Below, piece after piece: positions 37,139-45,268 of a stretch of 64,000 bases of DNA (the stretch's first letter is position 1; every line of letters begins with the position of its first letter). The notes below the pieces were generated by a model. The model did not search any database, was not told where the DNA came from, and was given only the letters and a program-made list of their open reading frames with translations. Source of the stretch: Gemmataceae bacterium (GTDB taxonomy: Bacteria; Planctomycetota; Planctomycetia; Gemmatales; Gemmataceae); the NCBI GenBank assembly GCA_009692005.1, contig SHZZ01000004.1, positions 78,873 to 142,872 on the forward strand. Direction: 5' to 3'. The translations under genes and the position numbers were made by a program.

Positions 37139-37233
37139 GCCCGTGGACGCCACGGGCCTGAAAGATGGGTCCCTCAGAACATCCCCGAGAACGCCAGGCT
37201 CCAGCCTGGCAGATTGATTGGCCCCAAGGGGCC
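37139..37233. repeat. Cluster of three perfect small palindromes (REP-like)
   Basis: The 409 bases between 36951 and 37361 carry no gene I can support. Beyond the terminator they hold three perfect hairpins: GCCCGTGG/CCACGGGC (37139-37157, triloop), GCCAGGC/GCCTGGC (37193-37210) and GGCCCC/GGGGCC (37220-37233). None is followed by a T run. Short GC-rich palindromes of this kind are often dispersed repeats in large genomes. Confidence 0.5.
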
Positions 37234-37360
37234 TTGCACGGTGTGGCGGACCCCTTCCAATTTTCCCTCCCCGGGAAACATGCGCCGAAGCAATTGCATC
37301 AATCCGCAGGCGGTAAAACACAACTGTTCCAGGTTCCCCAAGAAACGGCCCGGCCATGCG

Positions 37361-38410
37361 TCATGGCCTACCGTTGGCGATGGCTCCTTGGCAGCCGGAA
37401 CCGCTGCCCGCCGTGCAACCGTAACAATGCTGCCCGGTGACGATTTGCCTTCTTTCCAGAGTTTCCCGCATAAATTCGGATATGTGCCGGGACTGGTCCG
37501 GCGCCAGAGGCAAGTCCAGCATCTGATTGAAATCACAATCGTAAAGCGCCCCATCCCAACCGACCGATAAGGTGTTCCTGCACATCAGCCCCTTTACCGT
37601 GGCGGGATTGTAATTCTCAACCAGCTTTTGCATATATTCCTGGTGCTGGCCCTTCTCGATCAATCCCGAAAGAAACCGGCTGATAGGCATATTCGTGATG
37701 GTGATGAGCTTGTTGAATACAACCCCGTAACGCCCCCAAAGGGCTTCGCGATAATCCTCCTCCAGTTTTTCCTGGCGAGGGGGCAACGAATTTGAAGTAG
37801 GGTTGAAAACCAGGGTCAGATTCAGAGGGGAACTTTCCTGGCCGTAACCCAGTTCATTCAGAATGCGCAGGGCCTGGATCGATTTTTGAAAAACCCCATT
37901 GCCCCGCTGGAGGTCGGTGTTCTCTTCCAGATAGCACGGTAGCGAGGCGGTTATTTCCACCTGATGGCGGGCAAGAAACTGGGGCAAGTCCTGAAAACCC
38001 GGGGAAAGTAATATGGTCAGATTCGAGCGGTCGATAATTCTTTTTCCCAGGTTGGCTGCCTGTTCCACGGCCCAGCGGAAGTGCGGGTTCATTTCCGGCG
38101 CCCCACCGGTCAGATCCAACACAGGTATTTGAGCTTCGCACAAAACATCCAGACAAAGCCGCAGGGTGTTCATCGACATGATTTCCCGGCGGTCTGGCCC
38201 GGCATCAACATGGCAATGAGCGCAGGTCTGATTGCACAGCTTTCCCAGGTTGACCTGAAGGATTTCGATTTTCCCGGCGCGCAGGGGCCATTGCCCAGTG
38301 GCGGTCAAGGTGTCGCGGAAATGCGGCAAGCCGAGAGATTCAATCTCCCACCGTTGCGATTCGGGCCGGGCCAGTTTGCTGCCGCTTCGTACCAGCGTCA
38401 ATCCCGCCAT
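37361..38410 (-). CDS. arsS: Arsenosugar biosynthesis radical SAM protein ArsS
   Basis: Protein of 349 residues. The radical SAM cluster motif is C59-x3-C63-x2-C66 in KLCNQTCAHCHVDAGP. Next come TGGAPEMNPHFRW, an NLTLVFNPTSNSLPP segment, CRNTLSVGWDGALYDCDFN, and the C-terminal Cys-rich HCYGCTAGSGSGC typical of ArsS. ArsS transfers a deoxyadenosyl group to dimethylarsenite in arsenosugar synthesis; its usual partner, the methyltransferase ArsM, is not in this window. Some family members contain selenocysteine; here the C-terminal positions are Cys codons. The ATG at 38410 has GGGAG seven bases upstream. The gene follows the DUF1080 gene by 22 bp, probably in one operon. Confidence 0.85.
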   Translation of the reverse strand: MAGLTLVRSGSKLARPESQRWEIESLGLPHFRDTLTATGQWPLRAGKIEILQVNLGKLCNQTCAHCHVDAGPDRREIMSMNTLRLCLDVLCEAQIPVLDLTGGAPEMNPHFRWAVEQAANLGKRIIDRSNLTILLSPGFQDLPQFLARHQVEITASLPCYLEENTDLQRGNGVFQKSIQALRILNELGYGQESSPLNLTLVFNPTSNSLPPRQEKLEEDYREALWGRYGVVFNKLITITNMPISRFLSGLIEKGQHQEYMQKLVENYNPATVKGLMCRNTLSVGWDGALYDCDFNQMLDLPLAPDQSRHISEFMRETLERRQIVTGQHCYGCTAGSGSGCQGAIANGRP

Positions 38411-38432
38411 TCGAGTCTCCCGGCTTGGGTTT

Positions 38433-39077
38433 CTAATCCAGTTCCTGAATGGTGATCTTCCGGTAGTGGGCTTCCGCCTTGTTACCCCCGTGAATTTGCA
38501 ATCCGATTTGGCCCTTTCTGTCGATGCCGTCCTCTTTTTCAGTGTAATCCACCGTCTGCTTTCCATTGACGAAAAGCTGAATGCGCGGGCCCTGGCAGCG
38601 GATTTCAAACTGATTCCACTCACCCACCTTTTCAATTTCCTTGAGGAGTTTGGAGTCTGAAGCAACCAGGAATTTTTTCCTGCGCGATTCGTCGTAAAGG
38701 CTCCCGGTGAGCGAGTCGCCATTCTTAAAGGCCCCGATATCCGCCTGGTAACCGTACATTTCATTCGGAGGATTGTCGATGCGTTTGCTGCGCACCTGGA
38801 TGCCGGCGTTGGGGTCCCCTTCCTTGCAGACCAGTTTGAATTCGAGTTTTAGGATGAAGTTTTCAAAGAGTTTTGCAAAAGTGAGGAATTCATTACGCGG
38901 ATTGCCGCTGAAATGCCCGCCAGTTATGGCGCCCTCAGCAACCCGCCAGACTTTTTCATTCCCATCCCAGCCCTTGAGGGTTTTGCCGTCGAATAAGCTC
39001 TGGGGTTCACCCGAGATCGCCTGGGGGAGGGAGAGGAAAAAGCCAGCCAACAAGGCAAACGAGAAATGCAATCGCAT
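38433..39077 (-). CDS. DUF1080 (3-keto-disaccharide hydrolase) protein
   Basis: Protein of 214 residues with a signal peptide (about 1-22, ending AISG) and one DUF1080 domain: SLFDGKTLKGWDG, VWRVAEGAITGG, GIQVRSKRI, YGYQADIG, LFVNGKQTVDYTE and IGLQIHGG. It is a paralogue of the protein at 21100-21846, but here the gene stands alone, not next to a dehydrogenase. Extracytoplasmic; the family acts on 3-keto-glycosides. It is the first gene of a two-gene operon with arsS, a pairing with no evident metabolic link. Confidence 0.85.
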   Translation of the reverse strand: MRLHFSFALLAGFFLSLPQAISGEPQSLFDGKTLKGWDGNEKVWRVAEGAITGGHFSGNPRNEFLTFAKLFENFILKLEFKLVCKEGDPNAGIQVRSKRIDNPPNEMYGYQADIGAFKNGDSLTGSLYDESRRKKFLVASDSKLLKEIEKVGEWNQFEIRCQGPRIQLFVNGKQTVDYTEKEDGIDRKGQIGLQIHGGNKAEAHYRKITIQELD

Positions 39078-39112
39078 GGAATCCTCCCAGTGTGGCCGTG
39101 TCCTTCAGTCAT

Positions 39113-39141
39113 TAACTAAACGGGAAAAGGGCTCCTGTCAA
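39113..39141 (-). promoter_or_regulatory. Promoter for the DUF1080-arsS operon
   Basis: On the minus strand TTGACA (39141-39136) and TAGTTA (39118-39113) are separated by 17 bp, ending about 35 bp before the ATG at 39077. The -35 box is a perfect consensus; the -10 box is weak. Confidence 0.45.
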
Positions 39142-39285
39142 CTTTTTTCCCGGCAGGATTCCGGGCGGATTTCCCTCGAAAGGAACCGCCATTTATGATA
39201 AAAGGAGTGTTCTGAGATTGAGTGTTGGCCTAAACCAGCCGATGTTTTGAATAGTTTGATCCCCGCCTAAACGAGAAAACCAATT

Positions 39286-40719
39286 TTGAGTATTAATCCT
39301 GTTCATTGCACTGGGCCTGGAAAGCAAGATCCCGCGATCAACCGCCGGGAGTTGTTGCGCCTCGGTTTAGGGGGATTCGCATCCTTGGGCCTTCCGGGAT
39401 TGTTCCGCTTGCGCGGGCTGGCCGGTGAGCAAAGCCAAACCCCAAAAACAGCGATCATTCTCGTCTGGCTTCGTGGCGGGCCCAGCCATTTGGACACCTT
39501 CGACCCCAAGCCCAATGCCCCGTCGGAATACCGCGGGCCCTTCAAGCCGCTGAAAACCAAAGTTCCCGGGCTGGAAATTTCCGAACTGCTCCCCTCGCTT
39601 GCCGGGTTGGCAAACCGCTTCACACTGCTGCGGTCGATAGCCCATAGTGGCGGCGGGCACCCGGCAGGTTCTTTGCAAATGCTCTCGGGCGATCCCGATG
39701 CGCTGGACAAGCCAGGGCCAAAATACCCAGACTGGATGTCGATTGCGAATTTCATCCGCTCGGGCCAACCGCGAAACCTTCCCAACTATGTCGCGGTCAA
39801 CCCGGTGGACCGCTATGACAGCTTCACCATTGCCGGCTCCACTTACCTGGGCGCTGGTTTCGACGCCTTCAAGGTTCATGGCGACCCGAGCCAACCCGGC
39901 TTCTCTATCCCCAACATCGGATTGAAAGATGAAACGGGCAGGGCTCGCCTGGCCGAGCGCATCGGCTTGAGAAAATCGTTCGACTCATTGCGCAGAGACA
40001 TCGATCAGAGCGGCTTGGTTCGCACCGGGGATCAATTTGAAACCCAGGCCCTTAACATGTTCCTCAGCCCCAACGCAGGGAAAGCGTTTAACCTTTCCCA
40101 CGAGCCGGCAAAAATTCGCGAGCGTTACGGCATGCATGCCTGGGGGCAGCAGTGCCTGATGGCCCGCCGATTGGTGGAAGCCGGAGTGGAAATCGTCACC
40201 ACGGAATTCGACGGGCCCCAATGCGGCCGGGTGGCTAATTGGGACGACCATGCGGTTAATCACCATGTGTTCGACGCCTTGAAATATCGCGCGCCCTTTG
40301 TCGATCAGGCGGTGTCGGCGCTTATTGAAGACATTTACGCTCGCGGGCTGGATCAGCGGGTGCTGGTGGCGGTGGGCGGTGAATTCGGGCGAACGCCACG
40401 CATTTCTCATGTGGCCAGCAGTGGGGGCGGAGTGGCCAGCGGCGCGACGGGCACGGTTCAGCCTGGCAGAGATCACTGGCCCAGGGCTGGGTCGTTCCTT
40501 TTCGCTGGCGGGGGGATTGAAACCGGGCAGGTAATCGGCGCCACCGATGCCAAGGGCGAAGACCCGATTTCCCGGCGAGCTTCTCCCGAGGATTTCCTCG
40601 CCACCCTGTACACCCATTTGGGAATCGATTTCAAAAGCCTCACATTGAAGGATTTCAACGGCAAGCCAACACCAATTATCCGTTACGGGAATCCCATTCC
40701 CGAACTGGCTTCAACCTGA
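39286..40719 (+). CDS. DUF1501 Tat-exported protein
   Basis: Protein of 477 residues with a twin-arginine signal (NRRELLRLGLGGFASLGLPG) and the DUF1501 fold, related to sulfatase/alkaline-phosphatase-like enzymes: ILVWLRGGPSHLDTFDPKP, the ending part with VAVGGEFGRTPRI, and DHWPRAGSFLFAGGG. The only plausible start is TTG at 39286; no in-frame ATG precedes the signal. DUF1501 genes usually pair with DUF1549/DUF1553 genes, but here the partner downstream is a ceramidase-like gene. Its function is unknown across the family. Confidence 0.82.
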   Translation: MSINPVHCTGPGKQDPAINRRELLRLGLGGFASLGLPGLFRLRGLAGEQSQTPKTAIILVWLRGGPSHLDTFDPKPNAPSEYRGPFKPLKTKVPGLEISELLPSLAGLANRFTLLRSIAHSGGGHPAGSLQMLSGDPDALDKPGPKYPDWMSIANFIRSGQPRNLPNYVAVNPVDRYDSFTIAGSTYLGAGFDAFKVHGDPSQPGFSIPNIGLKDETGRARLAERIGLRKSFDSLRRDIDQSGLVRTGDQFETQALNMFLSPNAGKAFNLSHEPAKIRERYGMHAWGQQCLMARRLVEAGVEIVTTEFDGPQCGRVANWDDHAVNHHVFDALKYRAPFVDQAVSALIEDIYARGLDQRVLVAVGGEFGRTPRISHVASSGGGVASGATGTVQPGRDHWPRAGSFLFAGGGIETGQVIGATDAKGEDPISRRASPEDFLATLYTHLGIDFKSLTLKDFNGKPTPIIRYGNPIPELAST

Positions 40720-40765
40720 CCGCCTGGCTTTCCAGCCGGTGCCTTAAATGAACCAAGGAGGCGTC

Positions 40766-42871
40766 ATGCTGCGGCTGGCTTTTTCACTTCTCCTTTTAGT
40801 TTCGTTTTTTCTTGTCCCGGCGAATTCCCAAGAGAAGGGGGAAAGCCGCCTCCGCGCCGGCGCCTATTCCCTCGATATTACACCGGTCGATTTTCCCTGC
40901 ATTGTCAATGGCGGGTTCCTCGAGGCCACTGCCAAGTCAGCTCTGGACAACCTGTTTGCCCGTTGCCTGATCCTGGAGGACGGCAAGGAGAGAATTGTTC
41001 TCCTGGTGGTGGATTCCTGCATGATGCCGCGCGATTTTCTCGACGGCATCAAAAAACTGATTCAGGAAACCCATGGCATTCCACCTGAAAGGGTGATGAT
41101 CAGCGCCACGCACACGCACACAGCGCCGTCGGTCATGGGCGCCCTGGGATCGCGTGCGGATGACAAGTACCGGGCTTTTCTCGGGGTGCAACTGGTGCGG
41201 GCGGTTGGCCTGGCGTTGAAAACCGTTCGCCCGGCGCGCGCTGGGTGGGCAGTCATCGAAGACCCCGCCCACACTTTTTGCCGCCGCTGGATCTTCCGCT
41301 CCGACAAAATGTTAACCAGCCCCTTTGGCGAGGTGAATGTTCGGGCCAATATGCACCCAGGGCATTTAAACCCCACCACCATCGGGCCCTCCGGCCCGGT
41401 GGACTCCGGCCTTTCAATCCTTTCCCTGCAAGGAACCGATGGCAAACCGATCGCGATTTTTGCCAACTACTCCATGCATTATTACGGCAGCGGGCCAGTT
41501 TCCTCAGATTATTACGGCCGCTTCTGCAACTCCCTGGCCAAGAAAATCTCCAAAGACCCAGGCTTCGTGGCGGTAATGTCGCAAGGCACAAGCGGCGACC
41601 TGATGTGGATGGACTACGGTTCTGCCTCCCCCAAGCGCGATATTCAGGCCTTTGCCGATGCCGTCGCCTCTGAGGCTTTCAAAGCCTTTCAAAGCATTCA
41701 ATATAAGGATGAAGTTCCTTTGGGCATGGCCGAGACACGGCTGCGGCTGGGTCGGCGAACTCCCGATGAAAAAAGGCTCGATTGGGCCAAAAAGTTGCAA
41801 GAGAAAATCACCGGCCCCATTCCAAAAAACCGCGAAGAAGTCTATGCTCTGGAGCAAATTCACCTGCATGAGCAGCCAAATGTGGAACTGAAACTGCAAG
41901 CCATTCGCCTTGGCGACCTCGCCATCGCCACTTTTCCCAACGAAGTCTTTGGCATTACCGGGTTGAAGATCAAGGAGCGCAGCCCTTTCAAAACCACTTT
42001 CAACATTGAATTGGCCAATGGGTCGGAAGGTTACATCCCACCGCCGGAGCAGCATGCCCTGGGCGGCTACACCACCTGGCCTGCGCGCACCGCAGCTTTG
42101 GATGTGCAGGCCGAACCAAAAATCGTCGACGCTCTTTTACTTTTGCTTGAGCAACTTAAAGGAGAAAAACGCAAACCCTGGTACTACGAACAAGCCTCTG
42201 GCCAGAAGGAACAATCTAAATTGGCTGCCTATCGCCTGGAGGAAATGGAGTTAAGCCGGGCCTTTGATTCCTCGGGTAATAACCATCATGGCCAGTATGA
42301 AAAGGGCGTGGCTCTCTGGTTGACCGGTCCGCCGGGTGAGTTCTCTCCAGGCAGAACAAACCGGGCGGCTCATTTCGCCGGCGGGAGAATGAAATTCAAC
42401 CTTCCTGGCTGGAATGACACTTATACCGTTGAAGGATGGATCTGGAATGGTTTTCCCGTGAAGGACCGCGCGGTGGCGGGTTACTTTTTCTCCCGTGGCA
42501 AGGACGGGGAAATTGGCGCGCCTGGCGACCACCTGGCCCTGGGTGGCAAATCGATGGCCGAAGGAAAGTTGTTATTTTTCAACGGCAACACAGTGAAAAA
42601 AGTAATTGCCGGAGAAACCGTTCTGGGGTTCAAAACCTGGCACCATGTTGCCCTGGTGCGCCAGGGAAAACAGGTGATGCTATATCTGGATGGCAAAAAA
42701 GAGGCGCAAGGAGAAGCGGAGATAACCGGGAATTCCCAAGGCGGATTTCTTGGCGGCCGTTCCGATGGCTTTGCACCATTTGAAGGCAAACTGGATGAGT
42801 TTGCCATTTACCCCATGGCCCTGGACGAGGATGCCATCCGGAAGATGGCTTCCCGAGGGAAAAAAGAATAA
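40766..42871 (+). CDS. Ceramidase-like hydrolase with C-terminal LamG domain
   Basis: About 701 residues. Signal peptide (about 1-22, MLRLAFSLLLLVSFFLVPANS). The core (about 30-460) belongs to the neutral ceramidase-like family: YSLDITPVDFPCIVNGG, the Zn-type SATHTHTAPS block, IFANYSMHYYG, and SQGTSGDLMWMDYG. The C-terminal part (about 480-701) is a LamG/concanavalin-like domain: FDSSGNNHHGQYEKG, YTVEGWIW, TWHHVALVRQGKQVMLYLDG and LDEFAIYPMAL. I chose the ATG at 40766 because AAGGAGG lies five bases upstream; an ATG at 40748 has none. It follows the DUF1501 gene by 46 bp. Substrate unknown. Confidence 0.78.
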   Translation: MLRLAFSLLLLVSFFLVPANSQEKGESRLRAGAYSLDITPVDFPCIVNGGFLEATAKSALDNLFARCLILEDGKERIVLLVVDSCMMPRDFLDGIKKLIQETHGIPPERVMISATHTHTAPSVMGALGSRADDKYRAFLGVQLVRAVGLALKTVRPARAGWAVIEDPAHTFCRRWIFRSDKMLTSPFGEVNVRANMHPGHLNPTTIGPSGPVDSGLSILSLQGTDGKPIAIFANYSMHYYGSGPVSSDYYGRFCNSLAKKISKDPGFVAVMSQGTSGDLMWMDYGSASPKRDIQAFADAVASEAFKAFQSIQYKDEVPLGMAETRLRLGRRTPDEKRLDWAKKLQEKITGPIPKNREEVYALEQIHLHEQPNVELKLQAIRLGDLAIATFPNEVFGITGLKIKERSPFKTTFNIELANGSEGYIPPPEQHALGGYTTWPARTAALDVQAEPKIVDALLLLLEQLKGEKRKPWYYEQASGQKEQSKLAAYRLEEMELSRAFDSSGNNHHGQYEKGVALWLTGPPGEFSPGRTNRAAHFAGGRMKFNLPGWNDTYTVEGWIWNGFPVKDRAVAGYFFSRGKDGEIGAPGDHLALGGKSMAEGKLLFFNGNTVKKVIAGETVLGFKTWHHVALVRQGKQVMLYLDGKKEAQGEAEITGNSQGGFLGGRSDGFAPFEGKLDEFAIYPMALDEDAIRKMASRGKKE

Positions 42872-42993
42872 CCGTCCAAAGGCGGGAATTGTTCCCCTTT
42901 TCCCCGACTACCCTTTTGCCAGGTTCACAGGGAATCATTTTCCCACTTGGTTTGTTGGGAAATATCCAACTAGCCCCTGAATGGTAAGGAATA

Positions 42994-43896
42994 ATGGTTT
43001 GCCAATACCCCATCCTGCTGGCGCATGGGATCGCGCCATTTGATTTTCTTTCACGGAAGATCCGCAAGGCCTTTCCCTCGCTGGCCGGTAGCGGCGATTC
43101 CCGCCACTATTTCAAGGGCGTGAAAAGCTTTTTAAATTCCCGCGGGTTTGAAGCCCATCATGGCGATGTCAGCTTTGCTGCCAGCGTGGATTTGCGTGCC
43201 AGGGAACTGGCCTCCCAGGTGGAGGCCATTTTAAAACAGCCCGCCAGCCCTGGCCGTTCCCATGAAAAAGTTCTGATCCTGGCTCATAGCATGGGCGGCC
43301 TGGATGCCCGGCGCATGATCGTTGATTTTCCCGGCCTGGCGGAGAAAGTCGCCGGCCTGGCCACGATTGGGACCCCTCATCTCGGATCCTCCTTTGCCGA
43401 CCTGGGAATGCAAAAAGGGGGAAACCTTGCCATCTTGGGGTTAAAAAAATTCGTTGACCTGGCCGGATTCGCCGATCTGACAACGCAAGCTTGCAAAGTA
43501 TTCAACCAACGATCGCTGGCCAGTGAAGCGGCCAATGGAGTCGTCTACCATGTTTGGTCCAGCCACGAGGAGAAATCCAGGGTCTACCTCCCGTTGAGAA
43601 ATTCCTGGTCGGTGATTCACGAAAAAGAAGGCGCCAACGACGGTTTGGTTTCCGTGACATCGCAAGAGTGGGCCAGTGAACTGGCCCTGGGAAATGGCGC
43701 CAGAAAAACGGTGAAGCAATTTCGCTTCCCGTTTTTGGCGGACCATTTGAACCAGATCGCCTGGTGGTCGCCGAAAAGCCCCACCCTGGCGGGGAAGCTA
43801 AAAGAGTTCGTCCTGGCCCGGGAATTCGAAAAGACCGTTCTGGAGGTTTACCTGGAAATCGCCCAAAATCTGGCGAAGGATGCTTGCCCCTGTTAG
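42994..43896 (+). CDS. Family I-like triacylglycerol lipase (alpha/beta hydrolase)
   Basis: Protein of 300 residues resembling bacterial family I lipases: YPILLAHGIAPFDF at the N-terminus, nucleophile Ser99 in AHSMGG, GTPHLGSSFAD, likely acid Asp216 in GANDGLVSVTS and His251 in FLADHLNQI. Family I lipases are secreted, but no signal peptide is visible here, so the enzyme may be cytoplasmic or the start misplaced. AAGGA lies a few bases before the ATG. It is the first gene of a run of four plus-strand genes. Lipid or ester hydrolysis is likely. Confidence 0.8.
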   Translation: MVCQYPILLAHGIAPFDFLSRKIRKAFPSLAGSGDSRHYFKGVKSFLNSRGFEAHHGDVSFAASVDLRARELASQVEAILKQPASPGRSHEKVLILAHSMGGLDARRMIVDFPGLAEKVAGLATIGTPHLGSSFADLGMQKGGNLAILGLKKFVDLAGFADLTTQACKVFNQRSLASEAANGVVYHVWSSHEEKSRVYLPLRNSWSVIHEKEGANDGLVSVTSQEWASELALGNGARKTVKQFRFPFLADHLNQIAWWSPKSPTLAGKLKEFVLAREFEKTVLEVYLEIAQNLAKDACPC

Positions 43897-43930
43897 CATT
43901 AACCCAACTTTAACACTGGCAGGAGGATTT

Positions 43931-45262
43931 ATGTTTCGAAAAATGTTGCTTGGAGTTTTGGCGGCGGTGGTTTTGGTTCCCGGCGCCTTTTCTCAAACCC
44001 GCGAACAGAAGGTGCGCGATGACAAGAAAAAAATCGAGGGCCAGGGCTTCTGGCTGTACAACGATTTAGCCGCGGGCAAAGAACAAGCCAAAAAAACCAA
44101 CAAACCGATGATCGTTGTTCTCCGCTGCATTCCCTGCGAAGAGTGCGTCAAGCTGGATGATGAACTGGTCAGCCAAGATGCTCGCGTCCGCGCCCTGCTC
44201 GATCAATTTGTACGCGTGCGGGTTGTTGGCACGAATGGGCTAGACCTTACCCTGTTTCAATTCGATTACGACCAATCCTTCGCCGTCTTCTTCTTGAACG
44301 CCAACGGCACGATTTATGGCAGATTCGGCACGCGCTCGCACCGCACCCATTGGACCGACGATGTGTCTGTGGAAGGATTGGGAAAAGCCATGGAAGGAGT
44401 GTTGGCGCTGCACCAGGGCTACCCGGGAAACCGCGCCGAATTGACAGGAAAAACCGGGCCCAAGCCCTTTTTCCCCACACCCGAGCAATTCCCCCTCCAC
44501 AAGGGAAAATTCTCCTCCACCATCGATTACCAGGGCAATAATGTGGTGAAAAGCTGCATTCATTGCCATCAAATTGGCGATGCCATCCGGCAAACCTATC
44601 GCGACCGGGGCCAGCCCATTCCACCGAAGTCTCTTTATCCCCACACCCATCCTAAATCGCTGGGACTGATTCTCGACCCCAGAGAACGGGCCACCGTGGC
44701 CAAGCTGGTTGAAGGAACACCCGCAGCCAAGGCCGGGTTTGTTGCGGAGGACAAGATAACGCACCTTGATGGGCAGGCACTGGTTTCCCTCGCTGACATT
44801 CAATGGGTTTTGCACCAGGTTCCCATGGCAGGAAAAACCGTTGTGGCAAACATTATGCGCAATGGAAAGCCCGTGATTTTGAAAATGGAATTGGTGGACG
44901 GTTGGAAAAAGCTGGACGACACCTCCTGGCGGGTTTCTTCCTGGGCCATGAGGCGGATGGCAACCGGAGGCCTGGTCTTGGAAGCTCTTGGCGCCGAGGA
45001 TAAAGCAGGGATAAAAATTCCGGAAAACCAAATGGCGCTGCGAGTGAAGCATGTCGGGCAGTATGGCGATCATGCCGCCGCCTTGCGCGCAGGTTTCAAA
45101 AAAGACGACATCCTGGTTTCCTTCGATGGGAATTCTGACCTGACTCGCGAGCAGGACTTGATGGAATACGCCATCAACAAGAAAAAGGTCAACGACAAGG
45201 TGGCGGTCGAGATCGTTCGTAATGGCAAGAAAATGACCCTGACCTTGCCCATGCAAAAGTAG
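43931..45262 (+). CDS. Secreted thioredoxin-like protein with CxxCH and PDZ domains
   Basis: About 443 residues. Signal peptide (about 1-22, ending GAFSQ), a thioredoxin-like domain (about 35-170) with Cys at 66, 69 and 72 in CIPCEEC, a lone CIHCH at 209-213 that could bind heme c, and two PDZ domains (about 235-320, VEGTPAAKAGFVAEDKITHL, and 370-443, DHAAALRAGFKKDDILVSF). No protease domain is present. The perfect AGGAGG before the ATG at 43931 fixes the start; the frame reaches further upstream into the lipase gene. The combination suggests periplasmic redox or cytochrome-related folding work (inference). Confidence 0.75.
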   Translation: MFRKMLLGVLAAVVLVPGAFSQTREQKVRDDKKKIEGQGFWLYNDLAAGKEQAKKTNKPMIVVLRCIPCEECVKLDDELVSQDARVRALLDQFVRVRVVGTNGLDLTLFQFDYDQSFAVFFLNANGTIYGRFGTRSHRTHWTDDVSVEGLGKAMEGVLALHQGYPGNRAELTGKTGPKPFFPTPEQFPLHKGKFSSTIDYQGNNVVKSCIHCHQIGDAIRQTYRDRGQPIPPKSLYPHTHPKSLGLILDPRERATVAKLVEGTPAAKAGFVAEDKITHLDGQALVSLADIQWVLHQVPMAGKTVVANIMRNGKPVILKMELVDGWKKLDDTSWRVSSWAMRRMATGGLVLEALGAEDKAGIKIPENQMALRVKHVGQYGDHAAALRAGFKKDDILVSFDGNSDLTREQDLMEYAINKKKVNDKVAVEIVRNGKKMTLTLPMQK

Positions 45263-45268
45263 AACGCC

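Noticed and set aside
37058..37357. 99-residue minus-strand frame in the gap downstream of arsS
   Set aside because: It translates the palindromic repeats, has no ribosome site and no recognisable sequence.
37361..37432. Possible selenocysteine site in the ArsS C-terminus
   Set aside because: The conserved positions are ordinary Cys codons and the frame ends normally; no in-frame UGA is read through.
37094..37570. 158-residue plus-strand frame overlapping the 3' end of arsS
   Set aside because: The first part is palindrome translation and the rest is antisense to arsS.
42939..42962. 7-bp hairpin TTTCCCA/TGGGAAA before the lipase gene
   Set aside because: A 10-base loop and no T run; it does not support a terminator or a recognisable operator.
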